A stretch of DNA of 64,000 nt. Source: a virus. Below the pieces are notes generated by a model. The model did not search any database. It saw nothing but the letters and a program-made list of their open reading frames with translations, and was not told the DNA's origin. Position 1 is the stretch's first letter; the number at the start of each line of letters is the position of its first letter. The stretch lies in the IMG/VR virus record IMGVR_UViG_3300031521_000024, positions 1 to 64,000 of that record. One strand, 5' to 3'. The position numbers and the translations under genes are program-made. Positions 23,009 to 31,209 of this stretch are shown one piece after another.

Positions 23009-23632
23009 ATGTTACCAGAATATATCATACAAATATTAGCTTCACTATTCGCTGGATCTATATTAGGAATAGAACGTGGATTTCATGGAAAACCTGCAGG
23101 ATTTAAGACAATGATATTAATTTGTGTTAGTTCATGTGTATTTACCATATTATCAGTTAATTTGGTGAGTGGAGATAGAATAGCATCAAACATAGTTACT
23201 GGAATTGGTTTTATTGGTGCTGGGGTTGTTTTTAAAGAAGGTGGAAATATTCGTGGTATAACTTCTGCTGCAATCATTTGGATGGCATCCGCAATAGGTA
23301 TGTGCATAGGGTTTCAAAATTATACATTAGCAGCCTTTGTTCTATTGGTCGTATTATTAGTTATGATTGTATTTTTTAAGTTTGAGAATATATTTGATAC
23401 TTTTCATCATTCAAAAATTTATAATATTCATTTCATATCATCTGAGTATTCTTTAGAAGAATTAGAGAAAGAAATGTCAATTCTAAATATTGAATACAAA
23501 AGAAATAAAATAGGAAAAAGAAACAATGTTATTAATGTTGATTATAATATATTAATTTATCCTATTGAAAATTTAAATAAAATTGATAACTTTTTGATTA
23601 ATAATATCTATATAAATGGATTTGAAGTATAA
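23009..23632 (+). CDS. mgtC: MgtC/SapB-family inner-membrane protein
   Basis: 207 residues with the MgtC core: L-A-S-L-F-A-G-S-I-L-G-I-E-R-G near the start (the G-x-x-x-G-x-E-R motif), K-P-A-G-F-K-T, G-I-G-F-I-G-A-G and I-R-G-I-T-S-A-A-I-I-W. Four to five membrane helices are followed by a cytoplasmic C-terminal domain. In bacteria MgtC lowers F1Fo-ATPase activity and supports growth at low magnesium and in macrophages. Its phage role may be tuning host energy or Mg during infection (inference). Confidence 0.9.
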   Translation: MLPEYIIQILASLFAGSILGIERGFHGKPAGFKTMILICVSSCVFTILSVNLVSGDRIASNIVTGIGFIGAGVVFKEGGNIRGITSAAIIWMASAIGMCIGFQNYTLAAFVLLVVLLVMIVFFKFENIFDTFHHSKIYNIHFISSEYSLEELEKEMSILNIEYKRNKIGKRNNVINVDYNILIYPIENLNKIDNFLINNIYINGFEV

Positions 23633-23646
23633 TAAAATTAAATAAT

Positions 23647-24324
23647 ATGTGGGAAATTTTTAAAAGTAATGCACGTAAAGAACGTGATAGAATTGAATCT
23701 GAAAGAGTTAAACAAGAAGGTATTGATAAAACACTTGAAGAAGAAAGGGTGTATTCTATTTATGAACTTGAAAGTAAACGTCTAAATGATAAATTAGATG
23801 AAGAAAGATCTAAGTATAATGAAAAAGAAAAAATAAATTTTGAAAAATCAAATGGAACATGTCCAAAATGTTCATCTACTAAAGTAGTTGATAAAATAAG
23901 CCAATTGAAAGGCGAAATTAATGGTTCATCATCAATTAGTGGTAGTCTTGGAGGTATGTTTGGATCAGGTTCAATTCATGGTAGTATAGACACACTTGAA
24001 ATAAATAAATGTACTGAATGTAGTAATGAATGGAAAAAAGTACCATATAATAGTAATGGCGCACAATCATGGGAAAATAAAATCCGATATTTAAGACTGT
24101 CAATAAATAATTTAGTTGAGAAACCAGATGGAAAAGAGCCTTATTATATTAATTGTGCTAGGGATTTTTGGTCTGGTACTAAGTTAGATACTCTATTATT
24201 ATTAATTAAAAATGAACATATTGGTACATGTTTTTGGTCAGATAGTTATCTTAAAGAAATTATGATTGAATTAATTAAAGGTAAAGAAGATATCTTAATT
24301 AATAAACTTGGATTCATAAAATAA
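23647..24324 (+). CDS. Zinc-ribbon protein with coiled-coil N-terminus, 225 aa
   Basis: Residues 1-70 are a long charged coiled coil. C-P-K-C near residue 74 and C-T-E-C near residue 120 form a zinc ribbon interrupted by a glycine/serine-rich loop (GSSSISGSLGGMFGSGS). The rest is a helical domain with W-S-G-T-K-L-D. The fold resembles treble-clef or ribbon nucleic-acid-binding proteins; the exact family is unrecognised. Confidence 0.7.
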   Translation: MWEIFKSNARKERDRIESERVKQEGIDKTLEEERVYSIYELESKRLNDKLDEERSKYNEKEKINFEKSNGTCPKCSSTKVVDKISQLKGEINGSSSISGSLGGMFGSGSIHGSIDTLEINKCTECSNEWKKVPYNSNGAQSWENKIRYLRLSINNLVEKPDGKEPYYINCARDFWSGTKLDTLLLLIKNEHIGTCFWSDSYLKEIMIELIKGKEDILINKLGFIK

Positions 24325-24382
24325 ATATTATATTTTTTTGTTAAATATTGTAAATATAATTTTTTGTATAAATAATTATAAT

Positions 24383-24390
24383 TATCTTTG
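24383..24390 (+). promoter_or_regulatory. Bacteroidetes-type promoter, -7 element
   Basis: TATCTTTG, 23 nt before the start at 24414; an upstream TTTG exists but at 16 nt spacing rather than 20. Confidence 0.6.
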
Positions 24391-24413
24391 CACATAATTT
24401 AAAAATAATAAAA

Positions 24414-24647
24414 ATGAAAACCAAAATAATCATCTCTGAAATCTTGAAATCTAAGGGTATTACACCTACTTCAAAGTATCATGATTATGATTATCTGTAT
24501 AAAACAATTATAGAGGTAATTAAAACTGCTTGTGATGATACAGTTGAATTATGTAATAATAGTTCTGAAGTAGAAGTATTAGGATATAATGATTATAAGG
24601 TTAATGAACAATCAATTTTAAATGTAAAAAACAAAATCACAAAATAA
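24414..24647 (+). CDS. Hypothetical protein, 77 aa
   Basis: Mostly helical, begins MKTKIIISEILKSKGITP and has Y-K-T-I-I-E-V-I-K-T-A-C in the middle. First gene after a promoter and 6 nt before the next. Unrecognised. Confidence 0.7.
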   Translation: MKTKIIISEILKSKGITPTSKYHDYDYLYKTIIEVIKTACDDTVELCNNSSEVEVLGYNDYKVNEQSILNVKNKITK

Positions 24648-24653
24648 AAAATC

Positions 24654-24986
24654 ATGAATATATTTAAATTGTTTAAATCTGTACCAAGTCTTGATAATAA
24701 CTTGATGAATACAGCTAAAGATTTCTTGTCTAGATTAGATATAAAAAGTATTGATACTGTACAGGGATATATTTTAAAAAATGATAAAATAGTTATGCTA
24801 AATTATTATTTTTCTTCTGAATGGTGCAGCGGAGTTAAACTAATATTCAAAGTCGTTGATAACAAATTGAAATTTAGTAAAATTGGTAAATTTGGGTGGA
24901 GAGATGAAAAATATCATACAGAAGATAATCAAAAAAAATTAGATGATTTTATATTAGATATTCAAAAACATGATTTCGAAATTTAA
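24654..24986 (+). CDS. Hypothetical protein, 110 aa
   Basis: Soluble; helical N-terminus (LMNTAKDFLSRLDIKS) followed by beta strands (IVMLNYYFSSEWCSGVKLIFKVV). Unrecognised. Precedes the LemA-like gene in the same operon. Confidence 0.7.
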   Translation: MNIFKLFKSVPSLDNNLMNTAKDFLSRLDIKSIDTVQGYILKNDKIVMLNYYFSSEWCSGVKLIFKVVDNKLKFSKIGKFGWRDEKYHTEDNQKKLDDFILDIQKHDFEI

Positions 24987-25032
24987 ACACAAATAAATAT
25001 TAATACTAAAACAATTAAAAATTTTTAAAAAA

Positions 25033-25572
25033 ATGAAGAAAATTATTATTCTCACTGTTGTAGGAATTGCTGCACTAATCGCAATTTCAGTATTTTTTAC
25101 TTATGTATCAGTTAATAACAGCTCTATTCAGAAGTATAAAGCTTGTGAAGCACAGAACGGTAACATTGAAGCAGTTCATAATGAAATGTGGACAATTCTT
25201 AAAGATCAAGCAAAAATACCTGCAGCATATGCAGACAAGTTTGATAAGATTTATACTGATATGATTGGTGGTCGTTATTCAAAAGGAGATGGTACATTAA
25301 TGAAATGGATTCAAGAATCTAATCCTAAATTTGATAATACTTTATATGTAACTTTAATGAATAGTGTTGAAATTCAACGTACCAACTTCGCTAATCAGCA
25401 AAAACGAATGATAGATATGAAACGTGATTATGATACATATATAACTCAAATTCCAGCAAAATGGTTTGTGACAAAAGAAAACTCTAAACAATTTGTTTAT
25501 ATACCAATTTCTTGTACAGAAACAAAAGATGTTATGAAAACTCGAGTCGATGATAATGAGATTTCACTATAA
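25033..25572 (+). CDS. LemA-like membrane-anchored protein
   Basis: 179 residues: one N-terminal membrane helix (about 3-25), then a helical domain starting S-I-Q-K-Y-K-A-C-E-A-Q-N-G-N-I-E-A-V-H-N-E-M-W, the position and character of the LemA domain after its anchor. The canonical LemA R-R-x-D-L-I-P is not kept (here the equivalent stretch is D-Q-A-K-I-P-A-A-Y), so this is a diverged phage form. The domain faces outward in LemA. Codon use is slightly richer in G+C than neighbours. A perfect terminator follows. Confidence 0.65.
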   Translation: MKKIIILTVVGIAALIAISVFFTYVSVNNSSIQKYKACEAQNGNIEAVHNEMWTILKDQAKIPAAYADKFDKIYTDMIGGRYSKGDGTLMKWIQESNPKFDNTLYVTLMNSVEIQRTNFANQQKRMIDMKRDYDTYITQIPAKWFVTKENSKQFVYIPISCTETKDVMKTRVDDNEISL

Positions 25573-25592
25573 TAAAAAATAAGAAATTTAAT

Positions 25593-25628
25593 AAAAGCTG
25601 TATATGTTATATACAGCTTTTTTTTGTT
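25593..25628 (+). terminator. Intrinsic terminator
   Basis: AAAAGCTGTATAT and its reverse complement around a 3-nt loop (GTT), followed by a T-run. Ends the operon of the LemA-like gene. Confidence 0.9.
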
Positions 25629-25669
25629 AAAAATTATTAATCATATTTTATTATATGACTAATTAGTTG

Positions 25670-25677
25670 TATCTTTG
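25670..25677 (+). promoter_or_regulatory. Bacteroidetes-type promoter, -7 element
   Basis: TATCTTTG, 23 nt before ATG 25701. It begins the operon with the 404-aa membrane protein and the Pnkp-like gene. Confidence 0.65.
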
Positions 25678-25700
25678 TACATAATTTAAAAATAAATAAT

Positions 25701-26120
25701 ATGGATAAATCTGGATTTTTAACTGTAGATTATGATGATTCATTACAATCATCATATGTAGCTCTTATCTTATATTATGGAGATAAGAAAGAAATGAGAT
25801 TTGACACTGGTAATCCTTTGATTGATTGGTATGACTTTTGTAAAATTGTATTTGATGGTGAGGAATCAGAAAAATATAATATGTCAGGAGTTGGGTATTC
25901 ATCTTCTGTTGATCACTGGTTTATGGATGGTAATGAATATATCGAAAAGTATTTGAAATTAAATGATAATGATGAATATGATTTTATTTTAACTGAAGAA
26001 TTAAATAATTTGTCATTATCAGAATTAAATTCTCTTAAAAGATGCGTAATACAAAAAGATATGAAATCTTTTCAAGAGTTAAAAAAATATTATTCAGAAC
26101 ATAAAAATAAATATATTTAA
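25701..26120 (+). CDS. Hypothetical acidic protein, 139 aa
   Basis: Acidic soluble protein with V-A-L-I-L-Y-Y-G-D-K-K-E and D-W-Y-D-F-C-K-I-V-F-D-G. C-terminal helix pair (LSELNSLKRCVIQKDMKSF). Unrecognised. Confidence 0.7.
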   Translation: MDKSGFLTVDYDDSLQSSYVALILYYGDKKEMRFDTGNPLIDWYDFCKIVFDGEESEKYNMSGVGYSSSVDHWFMDGNEYIEKYLKLNDNDEYDFILTEELNNLSLSELNSLKRCVIQKDMKSFQELKKYYSEHKNKYI

Positions 26121-26138
26121 TACTAAAAATCTAAAAAT

Positions 26139-27353
26139 ATGACGACAATCATTTATTTTATTCCAATTGTAATTGCTATTTTTATCTTTATTTTTTTCAG
26201 AACAAAAGTTGTTTGGTGGGAATATCTAATAGTTATTGTACCAACCTTATTGCTAACACTAATTATTAGTACAGTGATGATTCATAGTAGAACGCAAGCA
26301 ACAGAGTACTTTGGTGATTATGTTACTGAGGCACATGATTATGAATTTTGGGACGAATGGATTACAGAAACTTGCTCAAGAACAGTAGATGATGGTAATG
26401 GTAAATCTCATAGTGAATCATATGATTGTTCTCATAGAGATGACCATCCTGAACATTGGACACAAGTATTATCAAATGGTAAGGAACAAGAAATATCAAA
26501 AGATGAATATTATAAATTATTAAAATCCTGGAATGCTCGTAAAATATTTGTAGATATGAACAGAGATTTTTATAATAATGATGGTAATATGTATAATATT
26601 AAATGGGACAATAATATTTATAGCTCAAAAACTATCACAACCGAACACTCATATACAAATAAAATTAATAGTTCATATTCTATATTTGGATTCTCAAAAA
26701 TATCAAAGAAAGTAGCAAAAGAAGATGGATTATATGATTATCCAAATTTATATTCAAATAATGATGGTTCTAATGGTATGTTCTCAAGTGGAAGTGGTAC
26801 TAATGATCAATCACCATTTTTAGGCTACAAACCAACTTTAAAAGAATTAAAATCTTGGCAATATATTAATGGATATTATGGTCAAAAAAATCAAATAAGA
26901 GTATTTTTAATGTTCTATTATAATAAATCTCGTTCAATAGTAAAAGAGCAACAAAGTTATTGGTTAGGTGGTAATAAGAATGAACTTGTTCTGTGTTTTG
27001 GACTTGATTCTATATCTAAAAATATACAATGGGTAGATGCATTCTCTTGGAGTGATAAACCAACATTTGAAGTTAATTTTAGAAGTTACTATAATGGTAA
27101 AACTAAATTGAATTTAGAAGAATTAGCTAATTGGACAGAAAGTAATATACCAAAATATTGGCAACGAAAACAATTTAAAGATTTTGAATATATTGATGTT
27201 GATTTGAGTAGCGCACAGCAAATTTGGTTGTTTATAATTATACTTATTGTATCATTAGGATTATCTGTATATGTAATATTAAATAACTATTATTATGATA
27301 AAAACGGCCGTGTTGTAGATGAAAATAATAAATGGAACAATTATAGGTATTAA
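26139..27353 (+). CDS. Large membrane protein, 404 aa
   Basis: Two N-terminal helices (about residues 3-20 and 28-46), a ~310-residue soluble domain rich in W, Y and N, and a C-terminal helix (about 365-386). C-S-x-x-V and C-S-H near residues 83-99 are possible disulphide or metal sites. The domain is probably periplasmic. No conserved family motif recognised. It sits between promoter 25670 and the Pnkp-like gene. Confidence 0.75.
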   Translation: MTTIIYFIPIVIAIFIFIFFRTKVVWWEYLIVIVPTLLLTLIISTVMIHSRTQATEYFGDYVTEAHDYEFWDEWITETCSRTVDDGNGKSHSESYDCSHRDDHPEHWTQVLSNGKEQEISKDEYYKLLKSWNARKIFVDMNRDFYNNDGNMYNIKWDNNIYSSKTITTEHSYTNKINSSYSIFGFSKISKKVAKEDGLYDYPNLYSNNDGSNGMFSSGSGTNDQSPFLGYKPTLKELKSWQYINGYYGQKNQIRVFLMFYYNKSRSIVKEQQSYWLGGNKNELVLCFGLDSISKNIQWVDAFSWSDKPTFEVNFRSYYNGKTKLNLEELANWTESNIPKYWQRKQFKDFEYIDVDLSSAQQIWLFIIILIVSLGLSVYVILNNYYYDKNGRVVDENNKWNNYRY

Positions 27354-27356
27354 AAA

Positions 27357-28295
27357 ATGAAAGAAGAAAAAAGATTAGTTATGACTTGTGGATTACCTGC
27401 TGCAGGTAAATCAGGTATTGTTGAATCTTATGTTGATTATAATTACACCTTATTATCAAGAGATATTGAAGGTGGTACATTAATTTCACTTAATAAGAAA
27501 CTTGAAGCACTGATGATAGATGGTGTTGATATTGTATTAGATGGTACATATACAACTAAGTTATCTCGTTCTGAAGTTATTGAATTAGCAAAAAAATATG
27601 ACTACTATATAATTTGCCTTTATTTCACCACAAAGATTGAAGATTGTATGTTCAATCAGGTAACAAGAATGATAAGAAAATATGATAGATTATTTACAGA
27701 ATTAAGTGATTATTCTAAAGTTAATGATCCACATATGTTTCCTGTAGCTGCACTTTATAAAATGAATAAACATTTTGAAACACCAGAATTATCAGAAGGT
27801 ATTGATGATATAGAAAAAATAGATTTCAAAAGATATCCATCAGAGTATAAAAATAAAGCAATCTTCTTTGATTATGACGGCACTTTGAGATTAACGAAAA
27901 GTGGAGGACATTATCCAACAGATATTAGTGATATTGAAATAATTCCTGGTAGAACAGAAAAACTTTTAGAATTACAGAGTCAAGGTTATATATTACTTGG
28001 TGTTTCAAATCAAAGTGGTATAGCAAAAGGATTATTAACTCATGAGACTGCAATAGAATGTTTTGAAAAGACAAATGAAATGTTAGGAGTTAATATTGAT
28101 TATAAATATTGCGGGCACTCTGTTCCTCCAATCACTTGCTATTGTAGAAAGCCAGGAGTTGGCTTTGGAGTTGAATTCATTGAGAAATATAAACTTGATC
28201 CATCACAATGTATAATGGTTGGAGATTTGACAAGTGATAAAACATTCGCTAAACGATGTGGCTTTAAATATGTTGATGCCTCTAATTTTTTCTAA
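27357..28295 (+). CDS. Polynucleotide kinase-phosphatase-like (Pnkp) fusion
   Basis: 312 residues in two domains, in T4 Pnkp order. N-terminal kinase: P-loop GLPAAGKS (12-19) and L-S-R-D at about 35-38. C-terminal HAD phosphatase: D172-Y-D174-G-T, SNQSG (217-221), a zinc-binding set C252-G-H254...C261-Y-C263-R-K-P as in the HisB/GmhB and PNKP phosphatases, and GDLTSD near 289. Such enzymes put phosphate on 5' ends and remove 3' phosphate or 2',3'-cyclic phosphate so that a ligase can seal nicked RNA or DNA. In T4 this repairs tRNA cut by host PrrC. No RNA ligase is visible in the window. Confidence 0.85.
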   Translation: MKEEKRLVMTCGLPAAGKSGIVESYVDYNYTLLSRDIEGGTLISLNKKLEALMIDGVDIVLDGTYTTKLSRSEVIELAKKYDYYIICLYFTTKIEDCMFNQVTRMIRKYDRLFTELSDYSKVNDPHMFPVAALYKMNKHFETPELSEGIDDIEKIDFKRYPSEYKNKAIFFDYDGTLRLTKSGGHYPTDISDIEIIPGRTEKLLELQSQGYILLGVSNQSGIAKGLLTHETAIECFEKTNEMLGVNIDYKYCGHSVPPITCYCRKPGVGFGVEFIEKYKLDPSQCIMVGDLTSDKTFAKRCGFKYVDASNFF

Positions 28296-28318
28296 TTTTT
28301 ATTAAAATATATTAAATT

Positions 28319-28361
28319 AAGCCTTGAATATTTTATATTCAAGGCTTTTTATATACCTTTG
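28319..28361 (+). promoter_or_regulatory. Terminator overlapped by a promoter
   Basis: AAGCCTTGAATA and its reverse complement (28319-28347) with a T-run form an intrinsic terminator for the Pnkp operon. Its T-run directly leads into TACCTTTG at 28354-28361, a -7 element 27 nt before the next ATG, so the same bases end one transcript and begin another. Confidence 0.75.
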
Positions 28362-28388
28362 TATTGTAATTAAAAAATAAACAGCAAT

Positions 28389-28655
28389 ATGAAAGAGCCT
28401 AACGATATTATTAATATTCCTACAATTGATAATTATGATATGTTTGATTCTAATAGAGATAGAGCAGATTATATGAATATGGAGCATTGTCCATGTTGTG
28501 GTAAAGCATTAAAAACACCAAAATATTTCATTAATTCAATATACGGCGGCGCAATGTATAAAGCTGATGATAAAGAATCATATCCTGATGCATGGGTTAT
28601 GGGAGTTGGTTCAGAATGTAGAAAAAAGTTTCCAGAAGGATATATTTTTAAATAA
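28389..28655 (+). CDS. Small zinc-binding protein, 88 aa
   Basis: H-C-P-C-C-G-K-A-L (about residues 33-41) is a zinc-knuckle; a fourth ligand could be C in S-E-C-R-K-K-F near the end. W-V-M-G-V-G-S-E-C recurs in phage proteins of unknown role. Soluble. First gene after a promoter. Confidence 0.7.
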   Translation: MKEPNDIINIPTIDNYDMFDSNRDRADYMNMEHCPCCGKALKTPKYFINSIYGGAMYKADDKESYPDAWVMGVGSECRKKFPEGYIFK

Positions 28656-28663
28656 TTCATATT

Positions 28664-28906
28664 ATGAAAGAAAAAATTTTTAAATTATTTTTTAATTTTT
28701 TATTATTTATCATGTATGGATATATGTTTTCATGTATGATTGGTGGAATTAAAATTACTCATGATTTATATAATATACATTATTATTCAACTTATAAGTG
28801 TATTGAGAATTATGTGGTTTTTGGATTAGGAACATTTTTTACTTTTTTTGTTCTAATTACAATAATAATAATTTCTTATAATTTATTAAAAAATAAAAAA
28901 AATTGA
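28664..28906 (+). CDS. Small membrane protein, 80 aa
   Basis: Two hydrophobic helices (about 8-28 and 50-72) separated by a polar loop with H-Y-Y-S-T-Y-K-C. Lysine-rich tail. Followed by another small membrane protein. Confidence 0.7.
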   Translation: MKEKIFKLFFNFLLFIMYGYMFSCMIGGIKITHDLYNIHYYSTYKCIENYVVFGLGTFFTFFVLITIIIISYNLLKNKKN

Positions 28907-28907
28907 A

Positions 28908-29063
28908 ATGAGATTTATAATAGTATTATTAAGATTATTTTCTTTGTTATTAGGATTTATTGGAATTTTTACTTGCGTTATATTAGTAGGATTCTTACTT
29001 ATAGCATTGGCTCAGGATATTAATGAATTTTCAGATAAACTAGAATTTAAATATATTAAATAA
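28908..29063 (+). CDS. Small membrane protein, 51 aa
   Basis: ATG 28908 to TAA 29061-29063. Basic start (MRFIIVLLRLF), a hydrophobic stretch of about 27 residues, then a polar tail (DINEFSDKLEFKYIK). One nt after the previous gene, 10 nt before the CCA-enzyme half. Confidence 0.55.
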   Translation: MRFIIVLLRLFSLLLGFIGIFTCVILVGFLLIALAQDINEFSDKLEFKYIK

Positions 29064-29073
29064 AAATAAAATT

Positions 29074-29796
29074 ATGCCAAAAATTTATGAAGTAGGTGGA
29101 GCGGTCAGAGACCGTATCTTAGGAGTTGATTGTAAGGACATTGACTTTACTTTTGTATTGGATGATAAGAATCAATCTGTTGAATCTGGATTCATGGATA
29201 TGGAGTTATGGCTACGTAAAAATGGTTATACTATTTATAATTCAACGCCAAGATGTTTTACAATTAAAGCAAAATTTCCAAAGGGTCATAAACATGACGG
29301 TTTGACTGCAGACTTTGTAATGGCAAGAAAGGAAATTGGTTATTATGAAGGTACAAGACGTCCAATTTTAGAACTTGGTACTCTTGAAGATGATTTAATC
29401 AGACGTGATTTCACATTAAATGCGATGGCACTTGATGAAAATGGTACATTGATTGATTTGTTTGATGGAGTTAAAGACCTTAAAATGGGAATTCTTAGAA
29501 CACCAAGACCTTGTGAGCTTACATTTGATGAGGATTCCCTAAGAATCTTAAGATGTGTGAGATTTTGTATTACAAAAGGATTCAGAATGACTGATGAAAT
29601 TGAAATTGCTATCAAAAATTATGATTATGAATCAAAAATGAAAGTAGTTTCAAGTGAAAGAATTCAAGATGAACTTACTAAGTGTTTCAAATTTGATACA
29701 TTGAAAACAATATTAGTATTAAATGAATTTCCTACTTTGAGAGATTATGTATTTAATCATACTAAGATGTGGCTGAAACCTTCATTTCAAAAATAA
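29074..29796 (+). CDS. CCA-adding enzyme, nucleotidyltransferase half only
   Basis: 240 residues matching the N-terminal half of a class II tRNA nucleotidyltransferase. It has G8-G9 and the catalytic D22-I-D24, a third acidic residue in T-A-D80, RRDFTLNAMA (110-119) and the DEDSLRILRCVRF segment (152-164) of the neck. Bacterial enzymes continue into an HD and body domain of about 200 more residues; here the protein stops after the neck region. The window encodes a matching HD half at 50544-51296, so the enzyme is probably made from two chains. Role: repair or completion of tRNA 3' CCA ends. Confidence 0.9.
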   Translation: MPKIYEVGGAVRDRILGVDCKDIDFTFVLDDKNQSVESGFMDMELWLRKNGYTIYNSTPRCFTIKAKFPKGHKHDGLTADFVMARKEIGYYEGTRRPILELGTLEDDLIRRDFTLNAMALDENGTLIDLFDGVKDLKMGILRTPRPCELTFDEDSLRILRCVRFCITKGFRMTDEIEIAIKNYDYESKMKVVSSERIQDELTKCFKFDTLKTILVLNEFPTLRDYVFNHTKMWLKPSFQK

Positions 29797-29802
29797 ATAA
29801 AA

Positions 29803-29838
29803 AAAAAGAGTTGTGATTTAAGTCACAACTCTTTTTTT
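29803..29838. terminator. Bidirectional intrinsic terminator
   Basis: AGAGTTGTGA and its reverse complement around a 6-nt loop, with A-run before and T-run after. It ends both the CCA-half operon (+) and the cREC operon (-); the last codons of the minus gene lie in its T-run. Confidence 0.9.
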
Positions 29839-30037
29839 ATTTATTCTTTAAACGTTTATTTAAAATTTCACTTATAACATAATTAATATCATTATTTGTT
29901 GGCTTATAGCCTTCAATTGTAGTGGATTTAAAATTTTTAACTGCACTATTTATTGCAACTAAAATTTGAAGTTTTAATTCTTCTCTTATCCTCCAATTTT
30001 CAAATTCCTTTATTTCTTTTTCTTTATCTGTTTTCAT
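29837..30037 (-). CDS. Hypothetical helical protein, 66 aa
   Basis: Charged, all helical, starts MKTDKEKEIKEFENW and ends ILNKRLKNK. Downstream of the cREC gene in a short minus-strand operon. Unrecognised. Confidence 0.7.
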   Translation of the reverse strand: MKTDKEKEIKEFENWRIREELKLQILVAINSAVKNFKSTTIEGYKPTNNDINYVISEILNKRLKNK

Positions 30038-30044
30038 AATATTA

Positions 30045-30383
30045 TTAATAACAATGCTTCATGTAATTCTTTAAATAGCAATCAATATTTTCTCGACCTA
30101 CTGTATTAGCTGATTGCATAGCATATAAAGGTATCTTTAAACTTTTGTTGTCACAGTATCTACATAGCCATTTGGCACATTCATATCCATCCCCATTGCC
30201 TGTACCTAAGTCATGATCAAAACATATACCATCAGGTAATCCATTAATCATTATCCAATCTTCAAATTCCATTTGGGTTGTCACCCAATTCACATCAACA
30301 TCTCTTCCTATTGGGCTAAAAACTAGCCAATCATTTTCTAATGGATCACGAGAATCATCTAGCCACAGTAATGTTTTTTTCAT
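30045..30383 (-). CDS. cREC receiver-like protein (cyclic-phosphate processing)
   Basis: 112 residues with the cREC family signatures in order: L-W-L-D-D-S-R-D-P (6-14), F-D-H-D-L-G (55-60), G-Y-E-C-A-K-W-L (66-73) and Q-S-A-N-T-V-G-R (90-97). This receiver-like fold was described together with RNA repair systems and is proposed to act on cyclic-phosphate ends; activity is not proven. Its presence near a Pnkp-like protein and a CCA-enzyme half supports an RNA-repair role here. Confidence 0.75.
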   Translation of the reverse strand: MKKTLLWLDDSRDPLENDWLVFSPIGRDVDVNWVTTQMEFEDWIMINGLPDGICFDHDLGTGNGDGYECAKWLCRYCDNKSLKIPLYAMQSANTVGRENIDCYLKNYMKHCY

Positions 30384-30537
30384 TTTTTGATTTAAATTTA
30401 TTCTTAATTGAGTTATATGTTATTTTTAAAAAAGTTTTAATTAATGATAATAAAATTATTACGCATAATGATAACGCTAACCAAATCAAAGCGAAAAATA
30501 AAATTGTTTTATTTATTATATCTAATGTTTTATACAT
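30355..30537 (-). CDS. Small membrane protein, 60 aa
   Basis: One long hydrophobic region (about residues 11-38) and a lysine-rich C-terminus (NSIKNKFKSKNEKNITVAR). The end overlaps the cREC start by 29 nt. A frame on the other strand here is a shadow. Confidence 0.6.
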   Translation of the reverse strand: MYKTLDIINKTILFFALIWLALSLCVIILLSLIKTFLKITYNSIKNKFKSKNEKNITVAR

Positions 30538-30560
30538 TTTTTGTCTATTAATTTTTTATT

Positions 30561-30568
30561 CAAATATA
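30561..30568 (-). promoter_or_regulatory. Promoter-like -7 element, minus strand
   Basis: Reads TATATTTG on the minus strand (TAnnTTTG), 23 nt before the ATG at 30537. It would start the operon of the 60-aa membrane protein and cREC. Confidence 0.5.
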
Positions 30569-30570
30569 AT

Positions 30571-30604
30571 CAAAAAAAATGAATTATGAACTTAATAATT
30601 CATT
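30571..30604 (-). terminator. Intrinsic terminator of array 2
   Basis: On the minus strand AATGAATTAT, a 7-nt loop and ATAATTCATT are followed by eight T. It ends the array 2 operon just before the promoter of the cREC operon. Confidence 0.8.
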
Positions 30605-30611
30605 TTTATTG

Positions 30612-30830
30612 TTAATCATTTTTATTATATATCATATTAGGTAAATTATTATCACACGCATATTTTTTACCTATACTTATTATTTCTTCTTCTGATGCAT
30701 CTTTGAAATTATATTCTACTTCATTTTCATCACACCATCTTTTATAATAAATATAATATTTATCTAATGATGTACCTGGAATCTGATTGGTATCAGCTTC
30801 ATTTAGTTCTTTGAATTTTTTTATTTTCAT
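30612..30830 (-). CDS. Tag-like N-terminus without KFNL end, 72 aa
   Basis: Start taken at ATG 30830 (MKIKKFKELNEADTNQ), after the stop of the upstream tagged gene. The first residues resemble the tag of the array and also phage capsid-targeting peptides (charged, K-F, ends in E), but the C-terminus YNKND lacks KFNL. The rest is helical with one W-C-D-E-N-E-V segment. It closes the array 2 operon before the terminator. Confidence 0.65.
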   Translation of the reverse strand: MKIKKFKELNEADTNQIPGTSLDKYYIYYKRWCDENEVEYNFKDASEEEIISIGKKYACDNNLPNMIYNKND

Positions 30831-30846
30831 TTGTTTATATGTTATT

Positions 30847-31209
30847 TTATAAATTGAATTTTTGAACATTCAACATTTGTTCTAAATAATCTTTATTTTT
30901 GTGATAAAATTTAACTTGAGAATATTTAAAATCTTTTGAATGTATGAATTTATCTCCATCTTTATAATAGCCAAACCATGTTCCAATTTCTTTATCTTCT
31001 TTATATGTCATATCTTCATAAATTACTCTAATATCATTATGATCATAATCCCATGTTTTAGAAACTACTTTACCTATATGATTATTTATATAATTTATAA
31101 ATTCATTAACTTTAAATCCAGTGTAAATATCACTTGTTGCATTAATTAATACATAATCACCCTCTTTTGGTACGTCTTTATTATTTTCAAATGTTTTTAT
31201 GTGCTTCAT
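30847..31209 (-). CDS. Tagged protein, GDYV SH3-like, 120 aa
   Basis: Tags MKHIKTFE and QKFNL. K-E-G-D-Y-V-L-I-N-A, then F-I-N-Y-I-N-N-H-I-G-K-V-V and V-I-Y-E-D-M are the domain landmarks. It is the only clear GDYV protein in array 2, and the last tagged gene of that operon, so its KFNL is not part of an overlap. Confidence 0.85.
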   Translation of the reverse strand: MKHIKTFENNKDVPKEGDYVLINATSDIYTGFKVNEFINYINNHIGKVVSKTWDYDHNDIRVIYEDMTYKEDKEIGTWFGYYKDGDKFIHSKDFKYSQVKFYHKNKDYLEQMLNVQKFNL

